Of a stretch of 64,000 bases of DNA, positions 53,664 to 61,578 are shown one piece after another (the stretch's first letter is position 1; each line of letters begins with the position of its first letter). The stretch is from Metapseudomonas sp043392685 (GTDB taxonomy: Bacteria > Pseudomonadota > Gammaproteobacteria > Pseudomonadales > Pseudomonadaceae). The DNA lies in assembly GCA_043392685.1 (NCBI GenBank), contig JBHZGM010000030.1; one strand, 5' to 3'. Made by a program: the position numbers and the translations under genes. The notes under the pieces were generated by a model. It saw only the letters and a program-made list of their open reading frames with translations. It had not been told where the DNA came from and searched no databases.

Positions 53664-54818
53664 TCAGGCGGTGCGGGTGACGTAGCGCCGACCACGGGTC
53701 AGCGCGGTCACCACGAACAGGGCTGCCGCCAGGCACAAGGCCAGCGGCAGCCCTTGCGGGCCGAGCCCCATCAGCGCACCGCTGAACAGCGGGCCGACCA
53801 GGCTGCCAATGCCCCAGAGCATGCCCACGCAGGCATTCGCGGTGACCAGGTCCTGGCCGCTGAAGCGTTCGCCGATCAGCACCAGGGCCAGGGTGTAGAC
53901 GCCGCCCGCCACCGCGCCAAGCATCACCAGCGCCGGCCACAGCAGCCCCGGAACCTCCATCAGCCAGGGCAGCGCCACGCCGATGGCGAGGGCGGCCATG
54001 CCGCAGCACAGGTGCAGGCGACTGCGCTCGGTGCGGTCGGCGAGCCAGCCGAGCGGCACCTGGCAGACCATGTCTCCCAGCAGGATCACCGTGACCATGA
54101 AGGCGGCGATGCCCACCCCAAAGCCGTGGGCGCTGGCGTACACGGGAAACAGCGACAGCACCACCGCATCGAAGAAGGCGAAGAACAGCACGCCGGTGCA
54201 GAGCGCCGGGGCCACCCGCAGGAAGCCGGCGAGGGAGAAGGTTCGCGCGTCATCCTCGGCCGCCTGCGCCCAGTCGTCCGGCAGGCTGTGCCAGATCAGC
54301 GCCAGGGCCGACAGGCTGGCCAGGGTCACGATCATCACCAGCCACGGGCCCTGGGTGCCGATCAGGCCGATCAGCGCCGGGCCGCCCAATTGGCAACCGG
54401 TGAAGCAGGCGGCATAGAAGGCCACCACCTGGCCGCGATTGTCTTCATCGCACAGTTCGTTGACCCAGGATTCGCCGAGGATCACCGCCACCCCCATGCC
54501 GACCCCCAGCATCAGGCGCGCCAGGGCCAGCAGGGGGCGCGATTCCGGCAGCCACTCCAGGGCGCTGGCGCTGAGGGCGCAGAGGGCGAAACAGACGAGA
54601 TAGAGGCTCCGGCCGGAAAAGCGTCGGCACAACGGGTGGACGAGGAAGGCGGCGAGGATCATGCCGGCCGCCGGCATGGCGCCGAGGATGCCGATTTCCA
54701 GAGTGGAGGCGCCGGCCTCCAGCAGGCGCAGGGAGACCAGCGGCAGGGTGGCGCCCATGCCGAGGCCGATGACCGACACGGCGAAGATCAGCACGCCCAG
54801 CAACCAACGATTGTTCAT
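53664..54818 (-). CDS. MFS transporter (YcaD-like)
   Basis: A 384-residue, 12-helix carrier with MFS loop motifs (VHPLCRRFSGRSLYLV between helices 2 and 3, GWLADRTERSRLHL in the second half). ARLMLGVGMGVAVILGESWVNELCDEDNRGQV is typical of the YcaD/DHA-like group. The substrate is unknown. The ATG at 54818 has GGAGTCGAGA upstream. It converges on the acyl-CoA dehydrogenase gene. Confidence 0.85.
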   Translation of the reverse strand: MNNRWLLGVLIFAVSVIGLGMGATLPLVSLRLLEAGASTLEIGILGAMPAAGMILAAFLVHPLCRRFSGRSLYLVCFALCALSASALEWLPESRPLLALARLMLGVGMGVAVILGESWVNELCDEDNRGQVVAFYAACFTGCQLGGPALIGLIGTQGPWLVMIVTLASLSALALIWHSLPDDWAQAAEDDARTFSLAGFLRVAPALCTGVLFFAFFDAVVLSLFPVYASAHGFGVGIAAFMVTVILLGDMVCQVPLGWLADRTERSRLHLCCGMAALAIGVALPWLMEVPGLLWPALVMLGAVAGGVYTLALVLIGERFSGQDLVTANACVGMLWGIGSLVGPLFSGALMGLGPQGLPLALCLAAALFVVTALTRGRRYVTRTA

Positions 54819-54931
54819 TCTCGACTCCTGCCCGAATTCAACGGCACGGGCCTGGCCGCAAAGCAAGGAAGACACCCGCGCAAACACGGGGCGTCAGGGG
54901 ATATGGCGAAGGACGAGCCGCAGGCAGCGAC

Positions 54932-55159
54932 TCAGACGTGGAGGGCAGGCGGCGAGAAGGTGAAGGCGAAGAGCACGCTGCGGCGGCGCTCGAGTTTCGC
55001 GTCACGCGGCCAGGTACGCGCCGACAGCGCCGGATCGGGCTGGACGGGACGGAGCTGGGGGGACGGCGGGAACATCGAGCGAATTTCGGCAGGTAACGCG
55101 AGGGCGCGAAGTCTAAGTAGCCCGGCGCTCCCGGTCAACGCGCTTCGGACGTGCTGCAC
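54932..55159 (-). CDS. Possible small protein, unrecognised
   Basis: A 75-codon frame starting MQHVRSALTGSAG and ending FAFTFSPPALHV, within the 474-base gap between the MFS gene and amn. It is Arg/Pro/Leu-rich, with no signal peptide or known motif. I cannot tell whether it is real; the gap otherwise shows no feature. No strong Shine-Dalgarno was seen. Confidence 0.2.
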   Translation of the reverse strand: MQHVRSALTGSAGLLRLRALALPAEIRSMFPPSPQLRPVQPDPALSARTWPRDAKLERRRSVLFAFTFSPPALHV

Positions 55160-55292
55160 GCCTGCCGTTGCGGCACCTGGCCATCAGCGAGAGGCACCTC
55201 GGCCCGCTCGGGGCAATGGTTGAAACGATGCTGGCTGACCGTCACATCCATGGCGCAAGATAGGAACGAGTTCCCCTGCCAGGAAGCAGACC

Positions 55293-56768
55293 GTGAGCAG
55301 CCCGTCGTTCAATGAATTCATCGTCGCCGCCACCGCCGAAGAGGCTGTTGCGCGCCTTTCCGCCCTCTACCATCGCGCTACCGATGCGCTGAGCCAGGCA
55401 CTGAAGCGCTATCTCAAGGAACGCACCCTGCCCAGCGCCGCCGAGCGCGAACTGTTTCGCTATCCCGAACTGCGTGTCACCTACCACTGCCAGGGCGAGG
55501 TGCCGAGCACCGTGCGCGCCTACGCCAAGGTGCAGGTGCCAGGCACCTACAGCGTCACCGTGACCCAGCCGGAAGACTTTCGCGGTTACCTGCTGGACCA
55601 GCTGGGACCGCTCATGCAGGACTTCACCGTCACCGTCGAAGTGGGGGTAAGCCAGCAGAATATCCCTTATCCCTACGTGGTCGAGCAGGGCGATGAACTG
55701 GCCGGCTCCGGCGTCACCGCTGCCGAACTGGCGCGGGTCTTCCCCAGCACCGACCTGTCCGCCGCCAGTGATGGCGTGGCTGATGGCCTGCACGACTGGG
55801 ACGATTTCGAGCACATGCCCCTGGCGCTGTTCGATGCGGCACGGGTGGACTTCTCCCTGCGCCGCCTGGTGCATTACACCGGCAGTGACTGGCGCCACGT
55901 GCAGCCGTGGGTCCTCCTGACCAACTATCACCGCTACGTCGACCAGTTCATCCGCTACGGCATCGACCTGCTGCACGAAGACTCGCGCTACGTGCGCATG
56001 GTGCTGCCGGGCAACGTGATGGTGGAGCGTGGCATGGACGAGGGCGAGATGCAGGCCATCGTCGACAGCGTGATCTGGCACCGCTACCAGATGCCGGCCT
56101 ACCACCTGATCGCCGCCAACGGCCACGGCGTCACCCTGGTGAACATCGGTGTCGGCCCATCCAACGCCAAGAACATCACCGATCACCTCGCCGTGCTGCG
56201 CCCGCACTGCTGGCTGATGATCGGCCACTGCGGCGGACTGCGGCAGTCGCAGACCATCGGCGACTACGTGCTGGCCCACGCCTACATGCGCCGCGACGGC
56301 ATCCTCGACCGGGTACTGCCGCCGAACATCCCCTTGCCGGCGCTGGCGGAAGTGCAGCAGGCGCTGCAGGAAGCCGCCGCCCAGGTCACCGGCGAACGTG
56401 GCGAAGACCTCAAGCGCCGCCTGCGCACCGGCACCGTGCTCACCTACGACGACCGCAACTGGGAACTGCGCTGGGCCCAGGAACGGCCGCTGATCAACCT
56501 GTCGCGGGCGGTGGCGGTGGACATGGAAAGCGGCACCGTGGCCGCCCAGGGCTATCGCCTGCGGGTTCCCTACGGCACCCTGCTGTGCGTCTCCGACAAG
56601 CCGCTGCACAGCGAGATCAAGCTCCCCGGTTCGGCCAGTGCCTTCTACCAGCGCGCCGTCAGCCAGCACCTGCGCATCGGCATCGCCGCCCTGGACCTGC
56701 TGCGCTCCCAGCTCAACGCGTTGCACTCGCGCAAGCTGCGCAGCTTCGACGAGCCGCCATTCCGTTGA
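55293..56768 (+). CDS. amn: AMP nucleosidase, GTG start
   Basis: A 491-residue enzyme that splits AMP into adenine and ribose 5-phosphate, adjusting adenylate pools. The N-terminal AMP nucleosidase domain (about 1-170) is followed by a nucleoside-phosphorylase-like catalytic domain with GPSNAKNITDHLAVLRPHCW, IGHCGGLRQSQTIGDYVLAH and AVDMESGTVAAQGYRL. The GTG at 55293 has AGGAAG at ideal spacing and the N-terminus (SSPSFNEFIVAATAEEAV) is family-like. Confidence 0.95.
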   Translation: MSSPSFNEFIVAATAEEAVARLSALYHRATDALSQALKRYLKERTLPSAAERELFRYPELRVTYHCQGEVPSTVRAYAKVQVPGTYSVTVTQPEDFRGYLLDQLGPLMQDFTVTVEVGVSQQNIPYPYVVEQGDELAGSGVTAAELARVFPSTDLSAASDGVADGLHDWDDFEHMPLALFDAARVDFSLRRLVHYTGSDWRHVQPWVLLTNYHRYVDQFIRYGIDLLHEDSRYVRMVLPGNVMVERGMDEGEMQAIVDSVIWHRYQMPAYHLIAANGHGVTLVNIGVGPSNAKNITDHLAVLRPHCWLMIGHCGGLRQSQTIGDYVLAHAYMRRDGILDRVLPPNIPLPALAEVQQALQEAAAQVTGERGEDLKRRLRTGTVLTYDDRNWELRWAQERPLINLSRAVAVDMESGTVAAQGYRLRVPYGTLLCVSDKPLHSEIKLPGSASAFYQRAVSQHLRIGIAALDLLRSQLNALHSRKLRSFDEPPFR

Positions 56769-56813
56769 TCGCGTCGGCCATGCGTCACCGGCTGGCAGGA
56801 TGAAGCCGATCCG

Positions 56814-56891
56814 GTAGGGTGCGCCGTGCGCACCGGCGGTTTGACAAGCGCCGAAGCCGATCCCGGATTCGGTGCGCGCAGCGCACCCTAC
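56814..56891. repeat. Intergenic inverted repeat (GTAGGGTGCGC type)
   Basis: GTAGGGTGCGC at 56814-56824 pairs with GCGCACCCTAC at 56881-56891, with further CACCG/CGGTG pairing inside. It lies between the converging amn and metallo-hydrolase genes. Near 56955-56964, CGCCCCTACAGG is another repeat-like fragment (a matching CTGTAGGGGCG occurs near 12568). Confidence 0.6.
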
Positions 56892-56969
56892 TGTGCTGCT
56901 CAATCCGGGGAAAGGCCCACCGCCTCTCCCGGATTTCATCCAGGCTACGACCTCGCCCCTACAGGTTCG

Positions 56970-58016
56970 CTATCGCACCATGGGCGGGATCAGCCACTGA
57001 TACCCCGGCGTCGGCACGCGGAAGTCGTCCGCATCCACCTGCCAGTCCGCCAGCGCCCTGGCAAGGTCGCGGGGCGGGGCGAACTGGCCTTCGTCGGTGA
57101 GGTTGAAGGTGCCGAAATGGATGGCCAGGCTGTGCGCGGACTCCAGTTGCAGGTGGGCCTGGACCGCATCATCCGGGTTCATGTGGTTGTCGCGCATGAA
57201 CCAGCGCGGCGCGTAGGCACCGATCGGTAGCGCGGCGAAACGCATGGGGCCGAAGCGCTCGCGGATCAGGCGGAACTCCGGCCCCAGGCCGGTATCGCCG
57301 GGGAACAGGAAAGGGCCGTCCGGCGACTCGATCACGAAGCCCATCCACAGGGTTTCGTTGGTGTCGCTGCGGATTCGTGCCGACCAGTGCTGCACCGGCA
57401 CCGAATGCAGCTTCAGGCCGCCGTCCAGCGGCAGCTCCTGCCACCAATCCAGCTCGACGACGTTCTTGAAGCCGCTTTCCCGGATCAGCATGGCGTTACC
57501 CAGTCCGCTCACCACCCGGGCCAGCGGAAAGCGCTCGGCCAGGCCGCGCAGGCTCTCCAGGTCCAGGTGGTCGTAGTGGTTGTGGCTGACCAGGATCAGG
57601 TCGATGGGGGGCAGTTGGTCCAGCTCGAGGCCCGGCGGATGGTGGCGCCGGGGGCCGACAAAACTGAACGGACTGACCCGCTGTGACCAGACCGGGTCGG
57701 TGAGGATGTTCAGCCCCCGGTGCTGGATCAGCAGGGTGGCGTGATTGATGTAGGTGATCCGCAACTCGTCGCCTTCCACCCGCGTGGGCACCTCCGGCGG
57801 GACGGCCGGGCCGGGCTGGTCGACCCAGTCCGCCTGCTGCTCCCGGCCCAATTGCCAGCGCAGGAAGGCGCGCAGGTCCTTGTGCGGCTTGGGCTCGAGG
57901 TTGTGGAATCGGCGGCCGTCGAAATTGTCCGAGGCCGGGCCCCGGTAGGGCGCGCGGTACTGGCCGGCGAGGGTCATCAGGTTGATCAGCCAGATAGGGC
58001 GCAGGGCACGCGACAT
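56970..58016 (-). CDS. MBL-fold metallo-hydrolase (NAPE-PLD/RomA-like)
   Basis: A 348-residue metallo-beta-lactamase-fold hydrolase. YINHATLLIQHRGLNILTDPVW, SHNHYDHLD (the HxHxDH metal motif), FLFPGDTGLG and LAIHFGTFNLTDE carry the metal ligands in order. The nearest known fold is N-acyl-phosphatidylethanolamine phospholipase D, but bacterial substrates are unknown. It is divergent from the pseudouridine synthase gene. Confidence 0.87.
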   Translation of the reverse strand: MSRALRPIWLINLMTLAGQYRAPYRGPASDNFDGRRFHNLEPKPHKDLRAFLRWQLGREQQADWVDQPGPAVPPEVPTRVEGDELRITYINHATLLIQHRGLNILTDPVWSQRVSPFSFVGPRRHHPPGLELDQLPPIDLILVSHNHYDHLDLESLRGLAERFPLARVVSGLGNAMLIRESGFKNVVELDWWQELPLDGGLKLHSVPVQHWSARIRSDTNETLWMGFVIESPDGPFLFPGDTGLGPEFRLIRERFGPMRFAALPIGAYAPRWFMRDNHMNPDDAVQAHLQLESAHSLAIHFGTFNLTDEGQFAPPRDLARALADWQVDADDFRVPTPGYQWLIPPMVR

Positions 58017-58094
58017 GGTGCATTCTCTTGCGGCTGGGTGGCAGTCAACCTAGCATGCCTCTCCCGTTCCCAGACCGCCAACCCGTTTCCAGGC

Positions 58095-58727
58095 ATGTCG
58101 CGCCCAACTCCTCCCGCCCGTCCCGCTACCCGCCGCCCCGGCTCCGCCGCGCCTCGCCGCGTGGCCAAGGCGCCGCCGGCCGAACCGCGCTTGCTGTTGT
58201 TCAACAAGCCCTTCGACGTCCTTACCCAGTTCAGCGATGGCGAGGGCCGTGCGACCCTCAAGGATTACATTCCCATTCCCGGCATCTATCCAGCCGGCCG
58301 CCTGGACCGCGACAGCGAAGGCCTGCTGCTGCTGACCAACGACGGCCGCCTGCAGGCGCGCATCGCCGACCCGAAGCACAAACTGCCGAAAACCTATTGG
58401 GTGCAGGTGGAAGGGGAGCCCAGCGAAGAACAGCTCGAGCGATTGCGTAAAGGCGTGGAACTGAACGACGGCCCGACCCTGCCGGCCGAGGCGCGGCAGA
58501 TTGAAGAACCGGCGTTATGGGAGCGCAATCCGCCGGTGCGTTTTCGCAAGAGCGTGCCGACGGCGTGGCTGGAGCTGGTGATCCGCGAGGGGCGCAACCG
58601 CCAGGTGCGGCGCATGACTGCAGCGGTAGGGCTGCCGACGCTGCGTCTGGTGCGGGTGCGTATCGGCCCCTGGAGCCTCGACGGGCTGGGGCTGGGGGAG
58701 TACCGCGAAGTGCCCGCTCAACTCTGA
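58095..58727 (+). CDS. rluE: RluE-type 23S rRNA pseudouridine synthase
   Basis: A 210-residue RsuA-family enzyme lacking the S4 domain, as in RluE (U2457 of 23S rRNA). The N-terminal 32 residues are Arg/Pro/Ala-rich and basic. Then come LLLFNKPFDVLTQFSD, the catalytic-Asp motif YPAGRLDRDSEGLLLLTNDG, and IREGRNRQVRRMTAAVGLPTLRLVRVRIG. The exact RNA site is inferred from family. The start at 58095 has a short AGG only. Confidence 0.9.
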   Translation: MSRPTPPARPATRRPGSAAPRRVAKAPPAEPRLLLFNKPFDVLTQFSDGEGRATLKDYIPIPGIYPAGRLDRDSEGLLLLTNDGRLQARIADPKHKLPKTYWVQVEGEPSEEQLERLRKGVELNDGPTLPAEARQIEEPALWERNPPVRFRKSVPTAWLELVIREGRNRQVRRMTAAVGLPTLRLVRVRIGPWSLDGLGLGEYREVPAQL

Positions 58728-58736
58728 GCGGCAGGT

Positions 58737-58762
58737 TGAGCCCGCCTTGGCTGGCGGGCTCA
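58737..58762. terminator. Hairpin between convergent genes
   Basis: TGAGCCCGCC and GGCGGGCTCA form a 10-bp stem with a 6-base loop between the pseudouridine synthase gene and the DUF2788 gene. No U-tract follows on either strand. Confidence 0.5.
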
Positions 58763-58773
58763 GGCAAAGGGCC

Positions 58774-58977
58774 TTAGAAACCTTCGAGGCCGCCGATCAC
58801 CAGCGTCTTGATGACGAAGCCCAGCACGCCCAGGCCCAGGGCGAGGAACAGGATCATGGTGCCGAAGCGACCCGCCCTGGACTTCTTCGCCAGGTCCCAG
58901 ACGATGAAGGCCATGAAGGCCACCAGGCCGGCGATCATCGCCGTCATCATCAACTCTTCGAATTTCTCCGGGCTCAT
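58774..58977 (-). CDS. Small two-helix membrane protein (DUF2788)
   Basis: A 67-residue protein with two membrane helices (MIAGLVAFMAFIVWDLA and MILFLALGLGVLGFVIKTLV) joined by a basic loop (KKSRAGRFG). It resembles the DUF2788 family of unknown function. CGAGGTGCG precedes the ATG. Confidence 0.8.
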   Translation of the reverse strand: MSPEKFEELMMTAMIAGLVAFMAFIVWDLAKKSRAGRFGTMILFLALGLGVLGFVIKTLVIGGLEGF

Positions 58978-59155
58978 TTCGCACCTCGTGGAGTGAATAC
59001 AGGCTGCACCCGCACGGCCGACGGGCCGCGAGGAAAGCGGGGCGGTGCGCTTGTGATTCCGTGAGCGCGAAGGCTCTTCATATGAGGCGGGGCCACGCGG
59101 GGGTACAGCAAAGCGCGGCGATTATACGCCAAGCCGATCGCCGCGCGAGGACCGT

Positions 59156-59635
59156 TCAGACGCGCAGATGGCCAAGGGGCAGCTCGGTGCTGCTCAGTAC
59201 CTGATTGAGCACGAAGCTCGAACGCACGCTGGTCACCCCCTCGATGCGCGTCAACTGGCCCAGCAGGAACTGCTGGTAGTGGTCCATGTCCGGCACCACC
59301 ACCTTCAACTGGTAGTCCGCCTCCATGCCTGTCACCAGGCAGCACTCCAGCACTTCGGGGCATTGGCTGATCACCTCCTGGAAGTGCTCGAAGCGCTCCG
59401 GTGTGTGCCGGTCCATGCCGATCAGCACGTAGGCGGTGAGACTGAGGCCCAGCTTCTTGCGATCGAGCAGGGCGACCTGGCGGACGATGTAACCGTCGTC
59501 TTCCAGTTGCTTGACCCGCCGCGAGCAGGGCGAAGGCGACAGCCCGATGCGCTCGGCCAGTTCCTGGTTGGAGATGCGCGCATCGCGCTGCAATTCGGCA
59601 AGGATTTTGAGGTCGTAGCGATCGAGTCTTTCCAT
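59156..59635 (-). CDS. Lrp/AsnC-family transcriptional regulator
   Basis: A 159-residue regulator: an N-terminal AsnC-type helix-turn-helix (ISNQELAERIGLSPSPCSRR) and a C-terminal RAM ligand domain (VLECCLVTGMEADYQLKVVVPD). Such proteins sense amino acids. GCGGTGA precedes the ATG at 59635; a GTG three codons upstream (59644) is an alternative. The AT-rich 60 bases upstream may hold its own binding sites. No catabolic gene is adjacent, so the target is not evident. Confidence 0.9.
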   Translation of the reverse strand: MERLDRYDLKILAELQRDARISNQELAERIGLSPSPCSRRVKQLEDDGYIVRQVALLDRKKLGLSLTAYVLIGMDRHTPERFEHFQEVISQCPEVLECCLVTGMEADYQLKVVVPDMDHYQQFLLGQLTRIEGVTSVRSSFVLNQVLSSTELPLGHLRV

Positions 59636-59759
59636 TGCAGTCACCGCAATTTGATTTGATTGCTGTAAATACTGCTACTTTGGAGATTAATTGCGCAAGT
59701 TGTCCTGTGGTGAGCAATATTAGCAATCATTCGTCGCGCGGAAGAACGTAAGCTTTCTC

Positions 59760-59953
59760 TCAGTTTCACGGCCCGGACAGCAAGTCCACCCGACCCACCC
59801 AATCAGGTGCGTCGACGCCTCCGATCCAACCGGTTCGAGCAGGCCCCCGGGTCCGCGCTGCCCAATCAGGCAGGCGATGAAAGCGGCGACAAAATCGCCA
59901 GCACAGGACTAATTCCCCGAAGGGGGGCCCGCTGGATGGGGCCTCCCTTTTTT
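59760..59953 (+). ncRNA. Candidate small RNA ending in an intrinsic terminator
   Basis: The 366-base gap between the Lrp gene and the cation-efflux gene ends, on the plus strand, in a clear terminator: AAGGG-G-GGCCC at 59920-59930 pairs with GGGCC-T-CCCTT at 59938-59949, followed by a run of T to 59953. No plus-strand gene lies upstream or downstream of it, so something is transcribed here. The decamer CCCAATCAGG occurs twice (59798-59807 and 59861-59870). CCCC-GAA-GGGG at 59915-59925 could pair in competition with the terminator. The 5' end is not known and no clear promoter was found. Confidence 0.45.
59920..59953 (+). terminator. Intrinsic terminator in the lrp-cation efflux gap
   Basis: An 11-bp stem (with one G-T pair), a 7-base loop and six T residues, oriented for plus-strand transcription. 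It is convergent with, and downstream of, the minus-strand cation-efflux gene, which could also use part of it in reverse. Confidence 0.75.
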
Positions 59954-60010
59954 ATTGCGCGCGCGAAAGGTCAGGTGATTCGCCGCAAAGCGTAGATCGG
60001 ATGAACTGCT

Positions 60011-60898
60011 CTAGCCGTGTTTCACCACGTCGCGCGGGTCCGCGTGGACCAGCACTTCGGCGCGGGGATAGCGGCTGGTGATGGCCTTTTCCACCTGCTC
60101 GCAGAGCGCATGGGCGCGGGACAGCGTTAGCTCCCCCGGCAGTTCCAGGTGTAATTGCACGTACCAGTGATTGCCGGAAATCCGCGTCCGCAGGTCGTGG
60201 GCGCCGAGCACGCCGGGTACCTCGCGGGCCAGGCGGTACATGTCGGCGCTGATCTCCGGCGAGAGTTCCTCGTCCATCAGCACAGAGATCGATTGCCGCG
60301 CGATGCCGATGGCGCTCCACAGGATGTAGCCGGCGATGCCCAGGCCAAACAGTCCATCGGCCTGGTGCCAGCCCAGGCTCGCCAGTACCAGGGCGAGGAG
60401 GATGCCGCTGTTGAGCAGCAGGTCGGAGCGGTAGTGCAGCGAATCGGCGCGGATGGCGGTGGAGCCGGTGGCGCGGATCACCCGGCGCTGCAGCATCAGC
60501 AGGCCGGCTGTGAGTGCCAGCGACAGCAGCATCACGCCGATGCCCAGCACCTCCGCTTCCAGCGGTTGCGGATCAATCAGGCGTTCATAGGCCTGGGCCG
60601 CCACCAGTACGGCACTGACGCTAATGAACAGCGCCTGGGCCAGGCCCGCCAGGGCTTCGGCCTTGCCATGGCCATAGCGGTGGTCTTCGTCCGCCGGCTT
60701 CAGGGCATAACGCACCGCCAGCAGGTTGAGCAGCGAGGCCGCGCTATCCAGCAGCGAGTCGGTCAGGCCGGCCAGCAGGCTGACCGAGCCGCTCATGGCC
60801 CAGGCGATGGCCTTGGCGATGACCAGGGTGATGGCGACGGCGAGGGAGGCACGGGTGGCCAGATGCAGCAACTGCGCGTGCTGACGGGCTGAGGTCAT
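60011..60898 (-). CDS. Cation diffusion facilitator (FieF-like divalent metal efflux)
   Basis: A 295-residue inner-membrane transporter with six helices and a C-terminal cytoplasmic domain. The metal sites are visible in LLAGLTDSLLDSAASLLNLL (D-x3-D, helix 2), EDHRYGHGKAEALAGL, and IRADSLHYRSDLLLNSG (H-x3-D, helix 5). FieF-type proteins export Fe2+ and Zn2+. A very small open frame upstream overlaps its ATG. Confidence 0.92.
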   Translation of the reverse strand: MTSARQHAQLLHLATRASLAVAITLVIAKAIAWAMSGSVSLLAGLTDSLLDSAASLLNLLAVRYALKPADEDHRYGHGKAEALAGLAQALFISVSAVLVAAQAYERLIDPQPLEAEVLGIGVMLLSLALTAGLLMLQRRVIRATGSTAIRADSLHYRSDLLLNSGILLALVLASLGWHQADGLFGLGIAGYILWSAIGIARQSISVLMDEELSPEISADMYRLAREVPGVLGAHDLRTRISGNHWYVQLHLELPGELTLSRAHALCEQVEKAITSRYPRAEVLVHADPRDVVKHG

Positions 60899-60999
60899 GC
60901 CGGCTCCGGCTTGAAGTGGGTGAAGTCCATGTCCAGTGTGTCCGGGTGGTCAAGGGTGCCGTGCAGGCTGCCGAAGAACAGCCCGCACGGTCGCATCAT
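60895..60999 (-). CDS. Possible 34-codon leader ORF coupled to the cation-efflux gene
   Basis: A frame of 34 codons starting MMRPCGLFFGSLHG and ending in His/Phe/Lys/Pro, whose stop overlaps the efflux start codon as ATGA. CAGGGG lies upstream of its ATG. It contains three His, four Asp and one Cys residues. Nothing else supports expression, but the stop-start overlap is suggestive of translational coupling. Confidence 0.3.
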   Translation of the reverse strand: MMRPCGLFFGSLHGTLDHPDTLDMDFTHFKPEPA

Positions 61000-61031
61000 C
61001 GGCGTGCCCCTGGTTTTCCAGTGGGCCCATC

Positions 61032-61451
61032 TCAGGCGGCCGGGCGCAGGCCGAAGGCGGCCAGCTGCTGCAGGTTGCCGCTGCGCTGGAGAAGCTGCGG
61101 GTTGTCCAGCGGCAGGTCGTGGCCGGTTTCACTAGCGATGATGGCCTTCAGGCGGATCGGGTCCACCTTGCCGTCGGCGCCGATGGCTTCCTGGAGTTTC
61201 TCGGGCGCGACCTGGGCGCTCTGGCCGGCAGGCAGGTAGATGGCGCCAGTGGCGAAGTCGACCGCGAAAGCGATCAGGCCGGGGATCACATAGAAGAGGA
61301 TGCCGATGGCGTCCAGGGCTGCGACGACCGGGTCGATCTTGCCCTCGATCTGGCCGCGACGGTCCGGATAGAACAGCGTGCCACAAGCGGTGAGCTGGGT
61401 AGTGAGGGCCGCGGCGACGACACCGCCGATCCAACGGGAAGCAATGCGCAT
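61032..61451 (-). CDS. Small lipoprotein-like protein, unrecognised family
   Basis: A 139-residue exported protein: basic N-terminus, hydrophobic stretch (WIGGVVAAALTTQL) and lipobox-like LTAC, then GTLFYPDRRGQIEGKIDPVVAALDAIG and a central hydrophobic segment (GILFYVIPGLIAFAVDFATG). I recognise it only as a conserved Pseudomonas-type hypothetical. AGGAGACG gives a strong start at 61451. Confidence 0.75.
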   Translation of the reverse strand: MRIASRWIGGVVAAALTTQLTACGTLFYPDRRGQIEGKIDPVVAALDAIGILFYVIPGLIAFAVDFATGAIYLPAGQSAQVAPEKLQEAIGADGKVDPIRLKAIIASETGHDLPLDNPQLLQRSGNLQQLAAFGLRPAA

Positions 61452-61550
61452 AAACGTCTCCTGGTCGAAATTTCGCAACTATACCAAGCCGGCCATTTCA
61501 AAACCGCCCGGTGTTGTTAAGACCCCGGCAAGGAACTGGCGGTTCGCCGG

Positions 61551-61556
61551 TATACT
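61551..61556 (+). promoter_or_regulatory. -10 element for hrpB
   Basis: TATACT lies 23 bases before the hrpB start codon; the -35 region is weak. Transcription would start only about 10-15 bases before the ATG. Confidence 0.35.
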
Positions 61557-61578
61557 TTGGCGCCTGCCTGGAGTGCCC

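Noticed and set aside
52467..55223. A 918-codon plus-strand frame spanning the acyl-CoA dehydrogenase and MFS genes
   Set aside because: It runs in another frame of one gene and antisense to the next; composition is Arg/Gln/Ala repeats typical of frame shadows.
59807..59995. A 62-codon plus-strand frame in the lrp-cation efflux gap
   Set aside because: It runs through the intrinsic terminator, has no Shine-Dalgarno and no conserved motif; the region fits a non-coding RNA better.
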